Source: Stenogyne calaminthoides
Lineage: Eukaryota > Streptophyta > Magnoliopsida > Lamiales > Lamiaceae
Length of the DNA stretch: 64,000 nucleotides
Assembly (NCBI GenBank): GCA_037126765.1
Contig: JBBCBC010000012.1
Span: 9,052,001 to 9,116,000 of the forward strand
Direction of reading: 5' to 3'
Positions 11,570 through 22,575 of this stretch are shown piece after piece (within the stretch, counting starts at the first letter, position 1; each line of letters starts with the position of its first letter). Below the pieces are notes generated by a model that was not told where the DNA came from, did not search any database, and saw only the letters and a list, made by a program, of their open reading frames with translations. The position numbers were made by a program, and so were the translations under genes.

Positions 11570-12776
11570 AAAGAATTTGATTTCAGTTTCTAAACTTTTT
11601 TCATGATGGATATTCGGTTACTTTTAATAAAGTTGTTACCATTTCTCTTTATGATAAATTTATCTCACATGGAACGTTGGCGAATAATCTCTATACAATT
11701 AACTGTGCACACCACTCAAGAAATGCATCCTATAACACATCAACTATTTCCGAGAAAAGAAAACGTTCATCAGACGTGAACGAGACACTTCTTTGGCATC
11801 TAAGATTGGGTCATATAAATCCAAAGAGGATCCAAAGGTTGGGTGAAAGACGGTTCACTAGAGCTTCTCCAAGTTGAACCGCTTTCCAACCTCGCGAATC
11901 ATGTTTGGAGGGTAAAAAATGACCAAGAGGGCATTTGGAGCCAAGGAATAGGGCCAAAGAAGTGTTAGAGATCGCTCACACGTATGTATGTGGTCCAATG
12001 TCAACCAAAGCAAGAGGAGGTTATGAGTATTTTGTCACTTTTATTGATGATTACTCAAGGTACAGTTATATTTTCCTTATGAAGCATAAATCTGAGACCT
12101 TTGAGAAATTCAAAGAATTTAAGGCTCAAGCAGAGAATCATATGGAAAAACGTATCAAGTCTCTACGATCTGATCGTGGGGGCGAATACCTCAGCGATGA
12201 GTTTTTGAACTACTTATCTGATGAAGGGATTGTATCCCACTTACCGCACCCGGAACCCCTCAACAAAACGGGGTTGCGCAGAGCGAAGAAATGAAAACTC
12301 TTTTGGAAATGGTAAGATCAATGATGAGTTATGCGGATCTTTCCAAGTCGTTCGGGTCATGCCTTGAAACAATGGCTTACATTCTCGAACTTGGTGCCAT
12401 CCAAATCGGTTCCCAAAACTCCCAAAGAATTGTGGAGCGGAAGCCTAGCATGAGACACATGAGGATTTGGGGGTGTCCGCCTACGTCTTTGGACAAGGAA
12501 GCCAAGAATTGGATCCTCGATCGTAATTAAGGTTGTTTATAGGATACCCCGAGGAACAAAAAAGGGTGTATGTTCTATGGTCCTGAAGATCAAAAGGTGG
12601 TCATAAGCACTCACTTTAGATTTTTAGAAGAAGACTATATGAATCAAAGAAAACCCAGAAGTGAGATTACCTTAAATGAGCTTAGAGGGCAAACCTCATT
12701 GCCAACTGTACTAGATGATATACCAAACGATACGCTTTCACAACCGGAGCCTCGTCAGAAGTGGGAGGGTTGTTAG
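11570..12776 (+). pseudogene. Element C integrase region, frameshifted
   Basis: In several frames: the GAG-pre-integrase motif LLWHLRLGHINPKRIQRL (about 11785-11845); the integrase core HTYVCGP...FIDDYSRYSYIF...LRSDRGGEYLSDEF (11965-12215); then the shifted LLEMVRSMMSYADLSKSF; then VVISTHFRFLEEDYM. Integrase would join element DNA to the host genome. The first catalytic Asp of the D,D-35-E triad (HTDVCG in the family) is Tyr here, and the Glu region is lost to a frameshift, so the enzyme is dead as sequenced. Frameshifts lie near 11600, 11850, 12250-12300 and 12530-12570. Confidence 0.8.
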
Positions 12777-12911
12777 ACAACTTAGAGATTCATGGGAATA
12801 GGAGAGTCCTCGGACTTGATTCCCGGACAAGACGAATCGCACCCATGGACATATGACGAGGCACTCCAAGATAAGGATCAGATTCTTGGCAAACAAAGAA
12901 TGAAAGCCTAA

Positions 12912-14417
12912 ATGGGTTCTATGTTTCATAATAGAGTGTGGGAGCTAGTCGAACCACTTAATGGGGTCAAACCCATTGGATGCAAGTGGGTATATAAGAG
13001 GAAAAGAGGACCGGACGGGGAGGTTGAAACCTTCAAAGCAAGACTAGTGGCGAAAGGTTATACTCAGAAAGAAGGGATCGATTATGAGGAAACTTTTTCG
13101 CCAGTAGCCATGCTTAAGTCCATCCGTATTCTCTTATCGATTGCTGCGCATTTCGACTTTGAAATCTGGCAAATGGATGTCAAGATAGCTTTCCTTAACG
13201 GAAGTCTTGACGAAGAGATCTATATGCAAGAACCCCAAGGTTTCATAGAAACAGGCCAAGAACATCTTGTTTGTAAGCTCAAGAAGTCCATTTACGGACT
13301 CAAACAGGCATCCAGAGCTTGGAACCAATGTTTTGATCATGTTATAAAGTCTTATGGGTTTGATCAAAATGAGTTTGAAAGTTGTGTGTATAAAAAGCGT
13401 GTCGGAACTGCATTGGTATTCTTAGTACTATACGTAGACGACATTCTGATCATCGGGAATGATGTGAAGGTGTTATCAGACGTAAGGGCATGACTTTCAA
13501 AACAGTTTGATATGAAGGACTTAGAGGAAGCCGGGCACGTCCTTGGGATCAAGATTACTCGAGATCGCAAGAAAAGGATGTTAGGCTTATCGCAAGCTTC
13601 ATACATAGACACTGTCTTGAAACGTTTCAGTATGCAAGATTCCAAGAAAGGATTCGTACCTTTCAGGCATGGAATCCATCTATCCAAGAAAATGTCCCCT
13701 AAGACGAAAGAGGAGATAGATGACATGAAAGGCATTCCTTATGCTTCGGCTGTCGGAAGTCTTATGTATGCAATGCTGTGTACGAGACCGGATATCTGCT
13801 TTGCCGTAGGCATGGTGGCAAGATATCAAAGTAACCCCGGGAAAGAGCATTGGACGGCAGTTAAAAACATTCTGAAGTATCTGAAAAGAACTCGGGATAG
13901 AATGTTGGTTTATCAGTCAGGAAGTCCAATCCCCATCGGTTACACGGACTCGGATTTCCAATCAGACATAGACTCCAGAAAATCTACCTCTGGTAGTGTG
14001 TTTTGCATGGGGGGAGGAGCCGTGACATGGAGAAGCGTCAAGCAGAAATGCGTCGCAGATTCTACCATGGAAGCCGAATATGTAGCTGCTAGCGAGGCAG
14101 CGAAAGAAGCGGTTTGGCTCAAGCACTTCCTTGTGGACTTAGATGTGGTTCCGAATTTGCCCAGCAGAATCACTGTTTATTGTGACAATGTCGGAGCAGT
14201 TGCAAATTCAAGGGAACCAAGAGCCCACAAAGCCAGCAAACACATTGAAAGGAAACACCATCTTATACGAGTCATCGTTAAGAGAGGAGATATAGATGTG
14301 GCAAAGATAGCGTATGAGGACAACCTAGCAGATCCATTCACAAAGAGTCTGCCTTTGAATACATTCGAGAGACATGTGGAAGGAATGAGTGTCAAGACCG
14401 TTGCCAATCTGCTTTGA
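12912..14417 (+). pseudogene. Element C reverse transcriptase-RNase H
   Basis: One continuous frame of about 500 codons is broken by a single TGA at 13491-13493, where relatives have Trp (WLSKQFDMKDL), so it is a simple TGG-to-TGA change. RT blocks: CKWVYKRKRGPDG, KARLVAKGYTQKEG, EIWQMDVKIAFLNGSL (catalytic Asp) and the LYVDDILII box (YVDD, near 13430). RNase H blocks: GYTDSDF, STMEAEYVAASEA, CDNVGAVANSREPRAHKASK, ending FERHVEGM...VANLL. The product would copy element RNA into DNA. Order PR-IN-RT-RH confirms Ty1/copia. Confidence 0.9.
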
Positions 14418-14527
14418 GTATAAGTGAGAGAAATTATTAGGTTCGTGTAGGTGACATTAGATGTCACGGACTACTCGAGACGTGTTGTAGTATACTTAAA
14501 AGCAGACTTTGAGTATAAGTGGGAGAT
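14409..14527 (+). promoter_or_regulatory. Duplicated polypurine-tract region with hairpin (element C)
   Basis: Two copies of CTTTGAGTATAAGTGRGAGA lie about 93 bp apart: one over the RNase H stop (14411 on), one directly before the 3' LTR (AAGTGGGAGAT, 14517-14527, the functional PPT). Between them GTGACATTAGATGTCAC (14451-14467) is a perfect 7-bp-arm palindrome. X keeps the palindrome at 33515-33531. Confidence 0.7.
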
Positions 14528-16378
14528 TGTTGGGATTATACTGAAAAGTATGCTTTTTACTTTGTATAATCGAAACTGAATTTTCAGACTTATTTACTGA
14601 AATAAATTGTTTATCACTGATGCTTTAAATATGATTGAATGTTATATATATTTATTTGCATAACTGCTCAATAATTAAATGCGTGTTACATCAGAGTTAA
14701 TTTAGTGATACCGGATCACGAAAGATTAAATTAATATCCCTTTGTAACTAAAAAGTACACCATTCACGCACCTAGATGGAAATGAACAACCATCGCGAAA
14801 GGTTGAGGTGTAAGGCTCGGATTGGTTTGTCTTGACCAAAAGATTACACTAGTACATGACCGATCTTATTTGAATAGGACCTACAGGAGGATAAATTCTT
14901 CAGAACTGAACAAGGAAGAATTAGACCTCAGTGGTTCGTTATTTCTTAACCTTCGTCCCTTAAATAGGATCACGTGGGATTGGTAACTATTGCTTTGACT
15001 TATCATGGGTAGCGAATCAGAGAGAGATTCAATACTTTTTATCTTGGACAATATTATTGGTCACATGTGATTGCTAAGATTTAATACGAAGAATCGTGTG
15101 CAAGTACGCTTGCTTGATTTGCCCCTTGAGGTTCATAAGTTTTATCATACCAAATCTTGCAAGTGGAATTAGTTTCCGTATGGATAATAATGTTGAACCG
15201 TTCCTCGACCAAGGACAAAAGATATTAATTAACGGAAAGCTATTTCAAAGGGCTTGAATTAATTAATGGGCTAGATAATCTTAAACACGGAAATAATGAC
15301 CGGAGCCATATTGACTCGTAATAATATGGGTTAAGATGGATAGTCAATATTAATTATGTAGTGGGATTAATTAATATTTATGGGCTTGAATTATATTGTG
15401 GCTCAATATTAGATATTCAAGATCCATTAGAAGGTCCAATCTTAATTCTCCTAAAGGCCCCCTGAGTAGCCCAACATATAGTCCAATAACTGAAAAGGTG
15501 ATTAAAATAAAATAAATATTGTTGCTTAATATTTCCTCTAATTTTCGAAATATATGGATAAAAGAGGGAGAAAGATTTTCTTTGAATTTTGTTATGGAAT
15601 GAAGATATGTATTCTTGGAATACAAGATTGTCTCATTAAATTCAAGAAATCTCCCACTTGATTATCTATATAGTAAATTTCGAAATTTTTGAAAATAGAG
15701 GGCAAGAAAGATTTTCTTGATTTTCTTGAAAAGATATTATGGAAGATATGTATTTCTTGAAATACAAGAATATCTCATAAATTCAATAAGATCCAAATCT
15801 TGGATTCTTGCTTCATCAAATTTTCGAAAATAATGCCATAAAATAGAGGAGGTGGAATTTTGTGGAATATTTTAATTATGGGAAAAAGAATATAAGGGAT
15901 ATATTCAAGATTTCTTGGTGACCAAGAAAAGTCTTTTCCCACATTGAAATATCACATAAATTTCGTCCACCCTCCCTCCTATAAATAGGGGATGATTAGT
16001 TCATTCCCAAGTACAATTCCATGTGCTGAAAATATTAGCAAATCCACAAAGGTGGTGCAACAAAGTTTATTTTTTCCTTTTGTTAATTGTTCGACAAGTG
16101 TCCTTCCACCGGATAGTTGAGCAAGGGCTAAGGGAATACTTGGGAAGTCCTTTTGGTTAGTCCGTCCGACCGAAGTCACTGTCATCCCGAGAGGTACGTT
16201 CACGTAAACCCGTAGATTCCGCATGCGTAGGTTTTACGTGGCTTTTTATATGCATGATTTGTTGTTGCAATTATTATTTGAATTAATATATGATTAATTC
16301 ATGCTAGTAATAATTAAAGAATTAAATTTGTATTTAAATATTCACCCCGAACAGATCTGTGCAACTCATTCCCCAACA
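14528..16378 (+). repeat. 3' LTR of element C
   Basis: Direct copy of 7144-8994, same length, preceded by the PPT and followed by the target duplicate GTAGT. Confidence 0.95.
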
Positions 16379-17834
16379 GTAGTATCGAACCCAAAGGAAG
16401 TTTTGTATGCGTGTAAATCCCTGAAAATCTTTGCTTCGTAACTAATATGGATGCGATGTTATAGTTATATTTCACTACTATGGAATTAACGAAAGTAAAC
16501 AGATAACAACTATAATTCTAACTTCAGATGAAGTGCAAATATTGGAGAATGTTGCTTTGGACAAGAATCCCTACGTATACTTTCGGAATTGGTTTGGCGA
16601 CGAGGACTATCGTGGTCTACAAAAGAGTAATCCTAAGTGTACTGAAACTAGGCATTCAACTTCCCTAATCCCGCACTAAATCAGGTACAGCAAAAGCTCG
16701 GTTTTTATTCCCGACTACTCAACTAATACCCTCTTTACCTCACATACCAAATAACCAAGTTATTAAGATTGTGCTTAATTACTATTGCCCTTATTCAAGT
16801 TGGGTGATGCGGTCGTCCTCCCTAAATGAACCGGTTTATTACCAACCCCTTCACAAACCCTCTCCTCAAGCCTATTTGTTTGAAAAGAGTGATTCGGTCG
16901 TCCTCTCTTTAACAACTTTCGTACTCAACTCAATGGTTTTTATTGGATTAGTTATTCAAATTAGCAAATTAAGAAGATTATCCAATTTACACCTAGAATC
17001 ATCCTAATTGCATAACCAATTCACAATTTCTATGCGATCATCCTATCCAAAGCAATAAAAGGTTTAGCCTACCATCTTGATCGTCAAATCACAAATAACC
17101 AATTGAATTATAGAAATCATCAGGCAAGAATGCATAAACCAAATCAGCAATGATTAATAAATTGAATCCAAGTAGCAACAAGTAGTATTTGATGAAATAA
17201 TTAAACAAACCCTAAAATGGTTCTTCAAGAATAAGAAACTCTAGAAATCCTACAAGATAAATTCAAGAAAAATAGAATGGAAAACCAATAAGTTTGATAA
17301 CCGGATCGTGTTTCTCGTGGTGGAATTTATCTCCTTTCTCCCAGAACCCTAGAATGCTTTTCTACTCTTTTTTCTATCTAATCTCCATTTTTCTCCCTTC
17401 CCAGTTCGTGTCCCCTTTTTTTATTTTTCCCGTCTGGCTTTATATACGCCGCCTATCAGACCGCTCGATCATAGCACCTGGTCGAGCATTTCTGCTCGAC
17501 CTAACCTGGTCGAGCGCCTCTTTATCGTTGGACTCATTTTCGCTCAAGCACCGCTCGACCACACCTGATCGAGCACCTCCTCCTGCCTATTTTTCCGCCC
17601 GCTCAACCGCATTGGTCGAGCTCCAGGTGCTCGACCTCATTCTTCTATCACCTTTCGTCACTCCAACTAATGCTTTTCTGTATTTCTTTCATATCTTTTC
17701 AACCGGGAGTCCGATTCATGCACCGGGAAGTCTCACGAGCTCCATTTTCAGCCCTCTTTCCTGTTATACAAACCAAAGAAGTAAATTAGTGATTTTATAC
17801 AGATTATACTCAATCACCACAAGAGTATCACTAA

Positions 17835-19504
17835 AAACATGTTGGGATATTTTAGTTTTGATGAATTATGCCAAAATATTATCAACTTGTGTTTTTGAAG
17901 CTAATCTACAGATAAAAAGTTGAGGGGGAACGAGAGAACAAGTTGAGGGAGATCTCACAAAATCAGACGAAGATGATCGAGATCAGATGAGGCTGATCGA
18001 GATCAGATGAGTAAGATGAGTTCCAGAGTTAACTGATGAGCTGAGCAAAATCAGAAGAAAAGAAAAGCTAAGCCAGCTGATCAGAAGATCAGATGACCAG
18101 ATGACCAGATCAGAAGAGGAGGTTGCAGATCAGAAGAGGAGCACATGAGACTGATCGAGATCAGATAAGCTAACCTGATGCAACTAACCTAATATGCTAA
18201 CCTGATGTACTAATCTAATGCAGATAAACTGATATGCTGACCTGATGCTATACTGATCTGATCATGTGAGCTGATCAGATCAGGCGAGAAGAAATCAGAT
18301 ATCAGAAAACCATAAATCTGCATACCAGATCAGGCGAGAAGAAATCAGAAGACAAGTCATCTGAAGTCATGTTCACTAAGAATCAGAACGCTACTGATGA
18401 TCAGTTAGCCTTAGTGCTAGTGACCTGAGGGTCAATGAGTGCTAGTGACCTGAGGGTCAGGATGTCTGAAGTCAGAAGAGTTGAACTCAGTAAGCCTGAG
18501 TGTCAGTATACCTGATCAGACAAGGTCTGCTGAAGAGAAGTCTGCTGAATCAAGAATCCTGAGACTCAAAAGAATCCTGAAGACTCGGAGAAACCTGAAG
18601 ACTCAGATGATCCTGAAGATTATAGCCGTTAGATTCAGCTGACGTGGACCAATGAGAGGAAGACAACCAGCCTGGAAAAGGCTACAAAAGCTACAGAATA
18701 GTATGGATTTGAATGTGACTCCATCCAACGGTAACATTCAAATCCACACTATAAATACAAGTTCTTCCTTCATTATTCGTGTGGAGAGTGTGAGAAATGC
18801 GTGATCCATCAAGCTACAGAGCCAAATCATCTAGCATCTCCACCATAGAACACTGAGCAAGAAATACACACATATATTCAAGAGTGTTCTATCTTAGATC
18901 TAAGCACAATGTAATATCCTAAGCTTAGAGAGATTTTCTCATCCTTAGCATTGAGGCTAAACAAATGTAAGGGAAAATCTCACCCTAGTTGGAAACCAAA
19001 CAAACCTTACCCAAATAATTTTGATAGGTTAAGTTTGTAGGTGAGTGTGAACTCGGTAAACATCTAAGCAATCTCGAAAGGGAGGGTAGGCGGTCCCGTG
19101 AGGGTGATAAGTCCCGTTTGACTGTGAACTCGGTAAACATCTAAGCAATCCCGAAGGGAGGGTAGGCGATCCCGTGAGGGAGATAAGTCTCGCTTGAGTG
19201 TGAACTCGGTAAACATCTGTTGGGTGTTGGACTAACACGTTAAACTAAGTCCAGTTGGTTAAGTTGGTGCCCCTTGTGATAGGGAAGAGTGGATGTAGGA
19301 GTTGGACTCCGAACCACTATAAAACAGTGTGCTCTTTACTGCTTTATGTTCTTACTTGCCATATGCATTTGATTATAAGAAAAACACACATCGTTCTTAC
19401 AAACAAAAAAGAATTGGAATCACTCTGCCCTCACCCCTGTTTTATATGCATTACAATTGGTATTTAACGCACTAATGAGTTTCCAAATTGGGACCATCAA
19501 AACA
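17835..19504 (+). mobile_element. Solo LTR B2 (SIRE-like copia) with TSD AAACA
   Basis: The LTR spans 17840-19499 (1660 bp). It starts TGTTGGGATATTTTAG, ends GGGACCATCA, and is flanked by perfect AAACA repeats (17835-17839, 19500-19504). A GATCAG-rich U3 (17960-18350), a TATA motif CACTATAAATACAAG near 18745-18760 and three R-region repeats with AACTCGGTAAACATCT (19047-19220) match B1 and B3. It is inserted in LTR U. Confidence 0.9.
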
Positions 19505-19557
19505 CTCAAAACATGGCCAAAACTCGCTCGTAACTCACTCAATTTCACCTCTAATCA

Positions 19558-20400
19558 CTTGGGACAAGCCAATCATCCTTTTCCTGCAATCTCAAGTGAT
19601 CTTGATCCCTAGGATATGATCGACTTCTCCTAAGTCTTTCATATCATAATGATTTGACAGCCACACCCTCACGTCTGACAACAACTTTACATTGTTTCCG
19701 ATGAGTAGAATGTCATCTACATATAGTACTAAGAATACCACAGAACTATAATACTAAGAATACCAAGGCAGTTCCGACACACTTTCTGTATACAGAACTC
19801 TCGAACTCATTTTGATTGAAGCAGTAGGATTTTATAACTTGATCAAAACATTGGTTCCAAGCTCGCGATGCTTGCTTTAGTTCGTAAATGGACTTCTTAA
19901 GCTTGCAAACAAGATGCTCTTGGCCTTTCGCAATGAAGCCTTCGAGTTGGCGCATATAGATTTCTTCTTCAAGACTTTTGTTTAGCAAAGCTATCTTGAC
20001 ATCCATTTGCTAGATCTTGAAATCTACATGTGCAGCTATTGACAAAAGAATACGGATGGACTTGAGCATAACTACAGGCGAAAAGGTTTCCTCATAATCG
20101 ATCCCTTCTTTCTAAGTATACCCTTTTGTCACAAGTCTAGCCTTGAAGGTCTCAACCTTCCCTCCTGGTCCTCTTTTTCTCTTGTAAACTCACTTGTATC
20201 CAATGGGTTTTACCCCATTGGGTGGTTCGATTAGCTCCCACACTTGATTATAATCCATAGAACCCATCTCGGCTTCCATCACCGTTTGCCAAGAATCTGC
20301 ATCCTTGTCTTGGATCGCCTCGTTGCAAGACCATGGGTCTGATTCTTCTCCTGAGATCAAGTTCGAAAACTCTCCTATCCCAAGAATCGCACGGGTTGTC
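19558..20400 (-). pseudogene. Element Y reverse transcriptase, N-terminal and central part
   Basis: The minus strand carries RT blocks: the EEIYMRQLEGF segment, LVCKLKKSIYELKQASRAWNQCFDQVIKSY and VGTALVFLVL, then NHYDMKDLGEVDHILGIKI near 19620. A Trp codon before QMDVK has become TAG (near 20012). The YVDD box is disrupted by a small tandem duplication containing ATACTAAGAATACCA (19725-19765). The frame runs into U at 19557 and resumes at 7045. Function as in element C; this copy is inactive. Confidence 0.8.
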
Positions 20401-21375
20401 TAACAACCCTCCCACTGCGACGGGGTTCCGGTTGTGTAGGTGTGACGCTTGGTATATCGACTTATACAGTTAGTGTTGGAGTTGGCCCTCTTAATTCATT
20501 TAAGGCAATCTCACTGTTGGGCTTTCTATTGTTCATGTAGTCTTCTTCCAAGAATCTAAAGTGTGTACTTATTACAACTCTTTGATCATTGGGACCATAG
20601 AACATACACATTTTCGTTCCCTCGGGATACCCTATAAACAACCTTAATTCCGAACGTGAGTCCAACTTACCAGTTTCCTTGTCCAACACGTAAGTCAGAC
20701 AACCCCAAATTCTCATGTGTCTTAGACTGGGCTTGTGCCTGGTCCACAGTTCTTTTGGAGTTTTAGGAACCGATTTGGATGGTACCATGTTTAGAATGTA
20801 AGTTGTTGTTTCCAAGGTATGCCCCCAAAACGACTTGAGAAGATCCGAATAACTCATCATTGATCTGACCATTTCTAAAAGAGTTTTGTTTCTTCGTTCT
20901 GCTATCCCGTTTTGTTGAGGGGTACCGGGAGCAGTTAAATGGGATTCAATCCCTTCGTCTGATAAGTAGTTCAGAAAATCATCGCTGAGGTATTCGCCTC
21001 CACGTTCAGATCGTAGAAACTTGATACTCTTTTCTTTATGTTTCTCTGCTTCAGCCTTAAACGCTTTGAACTTATCAAAGGTCTCAGACTTATGCTTCAT
21101 AAGGAAAATGTATCCATATCTTGAGTAATCATCGATAAACGTAACGAAGTACTCATAACCTCCTATTATTTTGATTGACATTTGACCACATACGTCTATA
21201 TGAACGATCTTTAACACTTCAGTGGCTCATTCCCCTTGACTCCAAATGCCCTCTTGGTCATTTTACTCTCTAAACAAGATTCGCAGGTTGGAAACAGTTC
21301 AACCCAGAGAAACTCCAATGATTCGTCTAGTACCAACCTTTGAATCCTTTTTAGATTAATATGACCGAGTCTTAG
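20400..21375 (-). pseudogene. Element Y integrase
   Basis: A 251-codon open stretch (21217 to 20462) on the minus strand keeps most of the integrase core: HIDVCG (first Asp), FIDDYSRYGYIF, RSERGGEYLSDDF, GTPQQNGIAERRNKTLLEMVR (catalytic Glu in NGIAE), and the C-terminal FIGYPEGTK...VVISTHFRFLEEDYM. The second catalytic Asp (SDRGGEY in element C) is Glu here, so activity is doubtful. The pre-integrase motif lies just upstream (21380-21300) in another frame. This is the longest intact pol domain of the Y copy. Confidence 0.85.
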
Positions 21376-21378
21376 ATG

Positions 21379-22575
21379 TCAAAGTAGTGTTTCGTTCATA
21401 TATGAGAAACGCGTTCTTTTATTCAAAACAGTCGATGTGTTATAGGATGCATTTTGTAAGTGGTGTGAACAGTTAATTGTGTAGAGATTGTTCAATAACG
21501 TTCTAGAACAGATAAACATGTCATTTTGAAAAATAGTAACTTGCTTAGTAAAAGAAACAGAATATCCATCCATAAATAGTTTAGAAACTGAAATTAAATT
21601 CTTTCTAAAGCTAAGAACGTAAAGAACATCTCTCAAAATTAAAACTCTATCTTCAAAAGATAGCTTCACTTCTCCCACTGCTTCAGCTGCCACTCTCGTA
21701 GCATTGTCCAGTGTGATGAGGATCTCACTCTCACTAAGTTGTCGGGTTAGCTGGAACCCTGTAAAGTGAAACAAACGTGATCAGTGGCTCCTGTATCCAC
21801 TACCCATGAATGGGAGGCATATGCCGCTAAACAGGTTTCAACAACTAGTGCATGAGTATTACCTTTTTTTTCTATCCCTCTTGGGCTTGGAATAGGCTGA
21901 CCTTCAGTGTCCTTTCTCACCGCAGTTGAAACACTTCCCCTTAGCAGTCTTCTTGACACCTCCCCCTCGGTTCACCTTTTGTTTGCCCTTGGCAACGCTT
22001 GAGTTGACTTGGTTTTGACCTTTTTCCTTCTTCTTCTTCTTACCACCAGTTGGCCTAGAAGAAGTAGAAGGGTCGGTTGCCAACAAGGCCTGATTCTGGC
22101 GCCCCATTTACATTTCAGCCGAAACTAAAGTTTGAAGCAGGTCAGGCCGTGTGAACTTCTGATTATTCATTTGATAGTTCAGCTGAAACTGCTCAAAGCT
22201 TTTCGGTAGAGAATGAAGTATGAAATTGATCTAGGTTTCCATATTGTATTCAGCGCCTAGAACCTCAAGCTTGTTAAGGTAAGCCATCATCTGGAGAACG
22301 TGATCCCTTATGGGCGTTCCCTCCACCATTTTTTGCGGCAACATATCTCGCATGGTGATCTGCCTAGCTGTATGGTTGTGATGTTGAAACATCGCTTTAA
22401 GACTTTGCATAATTTCCGCAGCAGTTCCAATGTTCTGGTGTTGGTGCTGCAACACATTCGACATAGAAGACAAGATGGTGCACTTAGCCATTTCATTGGA
22501 ACGCTCCCAGTCATTGTACTCTTTCTTATCCATTTTACTAGAGTCATCAGTAGGCTTTACGGGTTTAGGTACATC
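21379..22575 (-). pseudogene. Element Y gag C-terminal half, zinc knuckle and protease
   Basis: Minus-strand order: gag from DVPKP at 22575, through KKEYNDWERSNEM and AAEIMQSLKAMFQHHN, then a lysine-rich stretch (GGKKKKKEKGQ), the knuckle start CFNCGEKGH, a frameshift, protease core WVVDTGATDHVCF (about 21800), and linker FRKNLISVSKLFMDGYSVSF. The right edge stops abruptly at the X LTR; the N-terminal gag half is found inverted at 31629-31759. Confidence 0.85.

Larger units (their letters stand above)
7139..16383 (+). mobile_element. Complete Ty1/copia element C with TSD GTAGT
   Basis: The element spans 7144-16378 (9235 bp). Two direct LTRs of identical length (1851 bp), both TGTTGGG...CCCAACA, enclose PBS, leader, gag-pol and PPT. 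Perfect 5-bp target duplicates GTAGT flank it (7139-7143, 16379-16383). The LTRs differ only at scattered substitutions and single-base indels, so it is the youngest large insertion of the nest. The polyprotein is broken by frameshifts and stops, so it is structurally complete but not autonomous as sequenced. It lies inside LTR U. Confidence 0.95.
7046..19557 (-). mobile_element. Interrupted LTR 'U' (probably Ty3/gypsy, Athila/Tat-like), solo
   Basis: U consists of three pieces, 7046-7143, 16384-17839 and 19505-19557, about 1.6 kb together. On the minus strand it begins TGATTAGAGGTG and contains CTCGACCAGG-type GC-rich repeats with a following TATA-like GTATAAA, then ends with the phrase TTTGGGTTCGATAC...CCCTTGCTACAGTG. 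From memory that phrase resembles the 3' ends of plant Athila/Tat LTRs. It splits Y pol between codons for GLS and ASYIDT. No convincing target duplication was found, and about 20 bp of unexplained sequence (near 7046-7065) sits at the left junction. Internal gypsy genes are absent. Confidence 0.45.

Noticed and set aside
16384..16400. tRNA-gene-like B box ATCGAACCC (minus GGGTTCGAT)
   Set aside because: No cloverleaf can be drawn; the phrase is part of the gypsy-like LTR U end as it occurs in many plant repeats.
17294..17923. 209-codon plus-strand ORF
   Set aside because: It crosses the edge of solo LTR B2 at 17840, so it is a chance fusion of LTR U and B2; low complexity, no domain.
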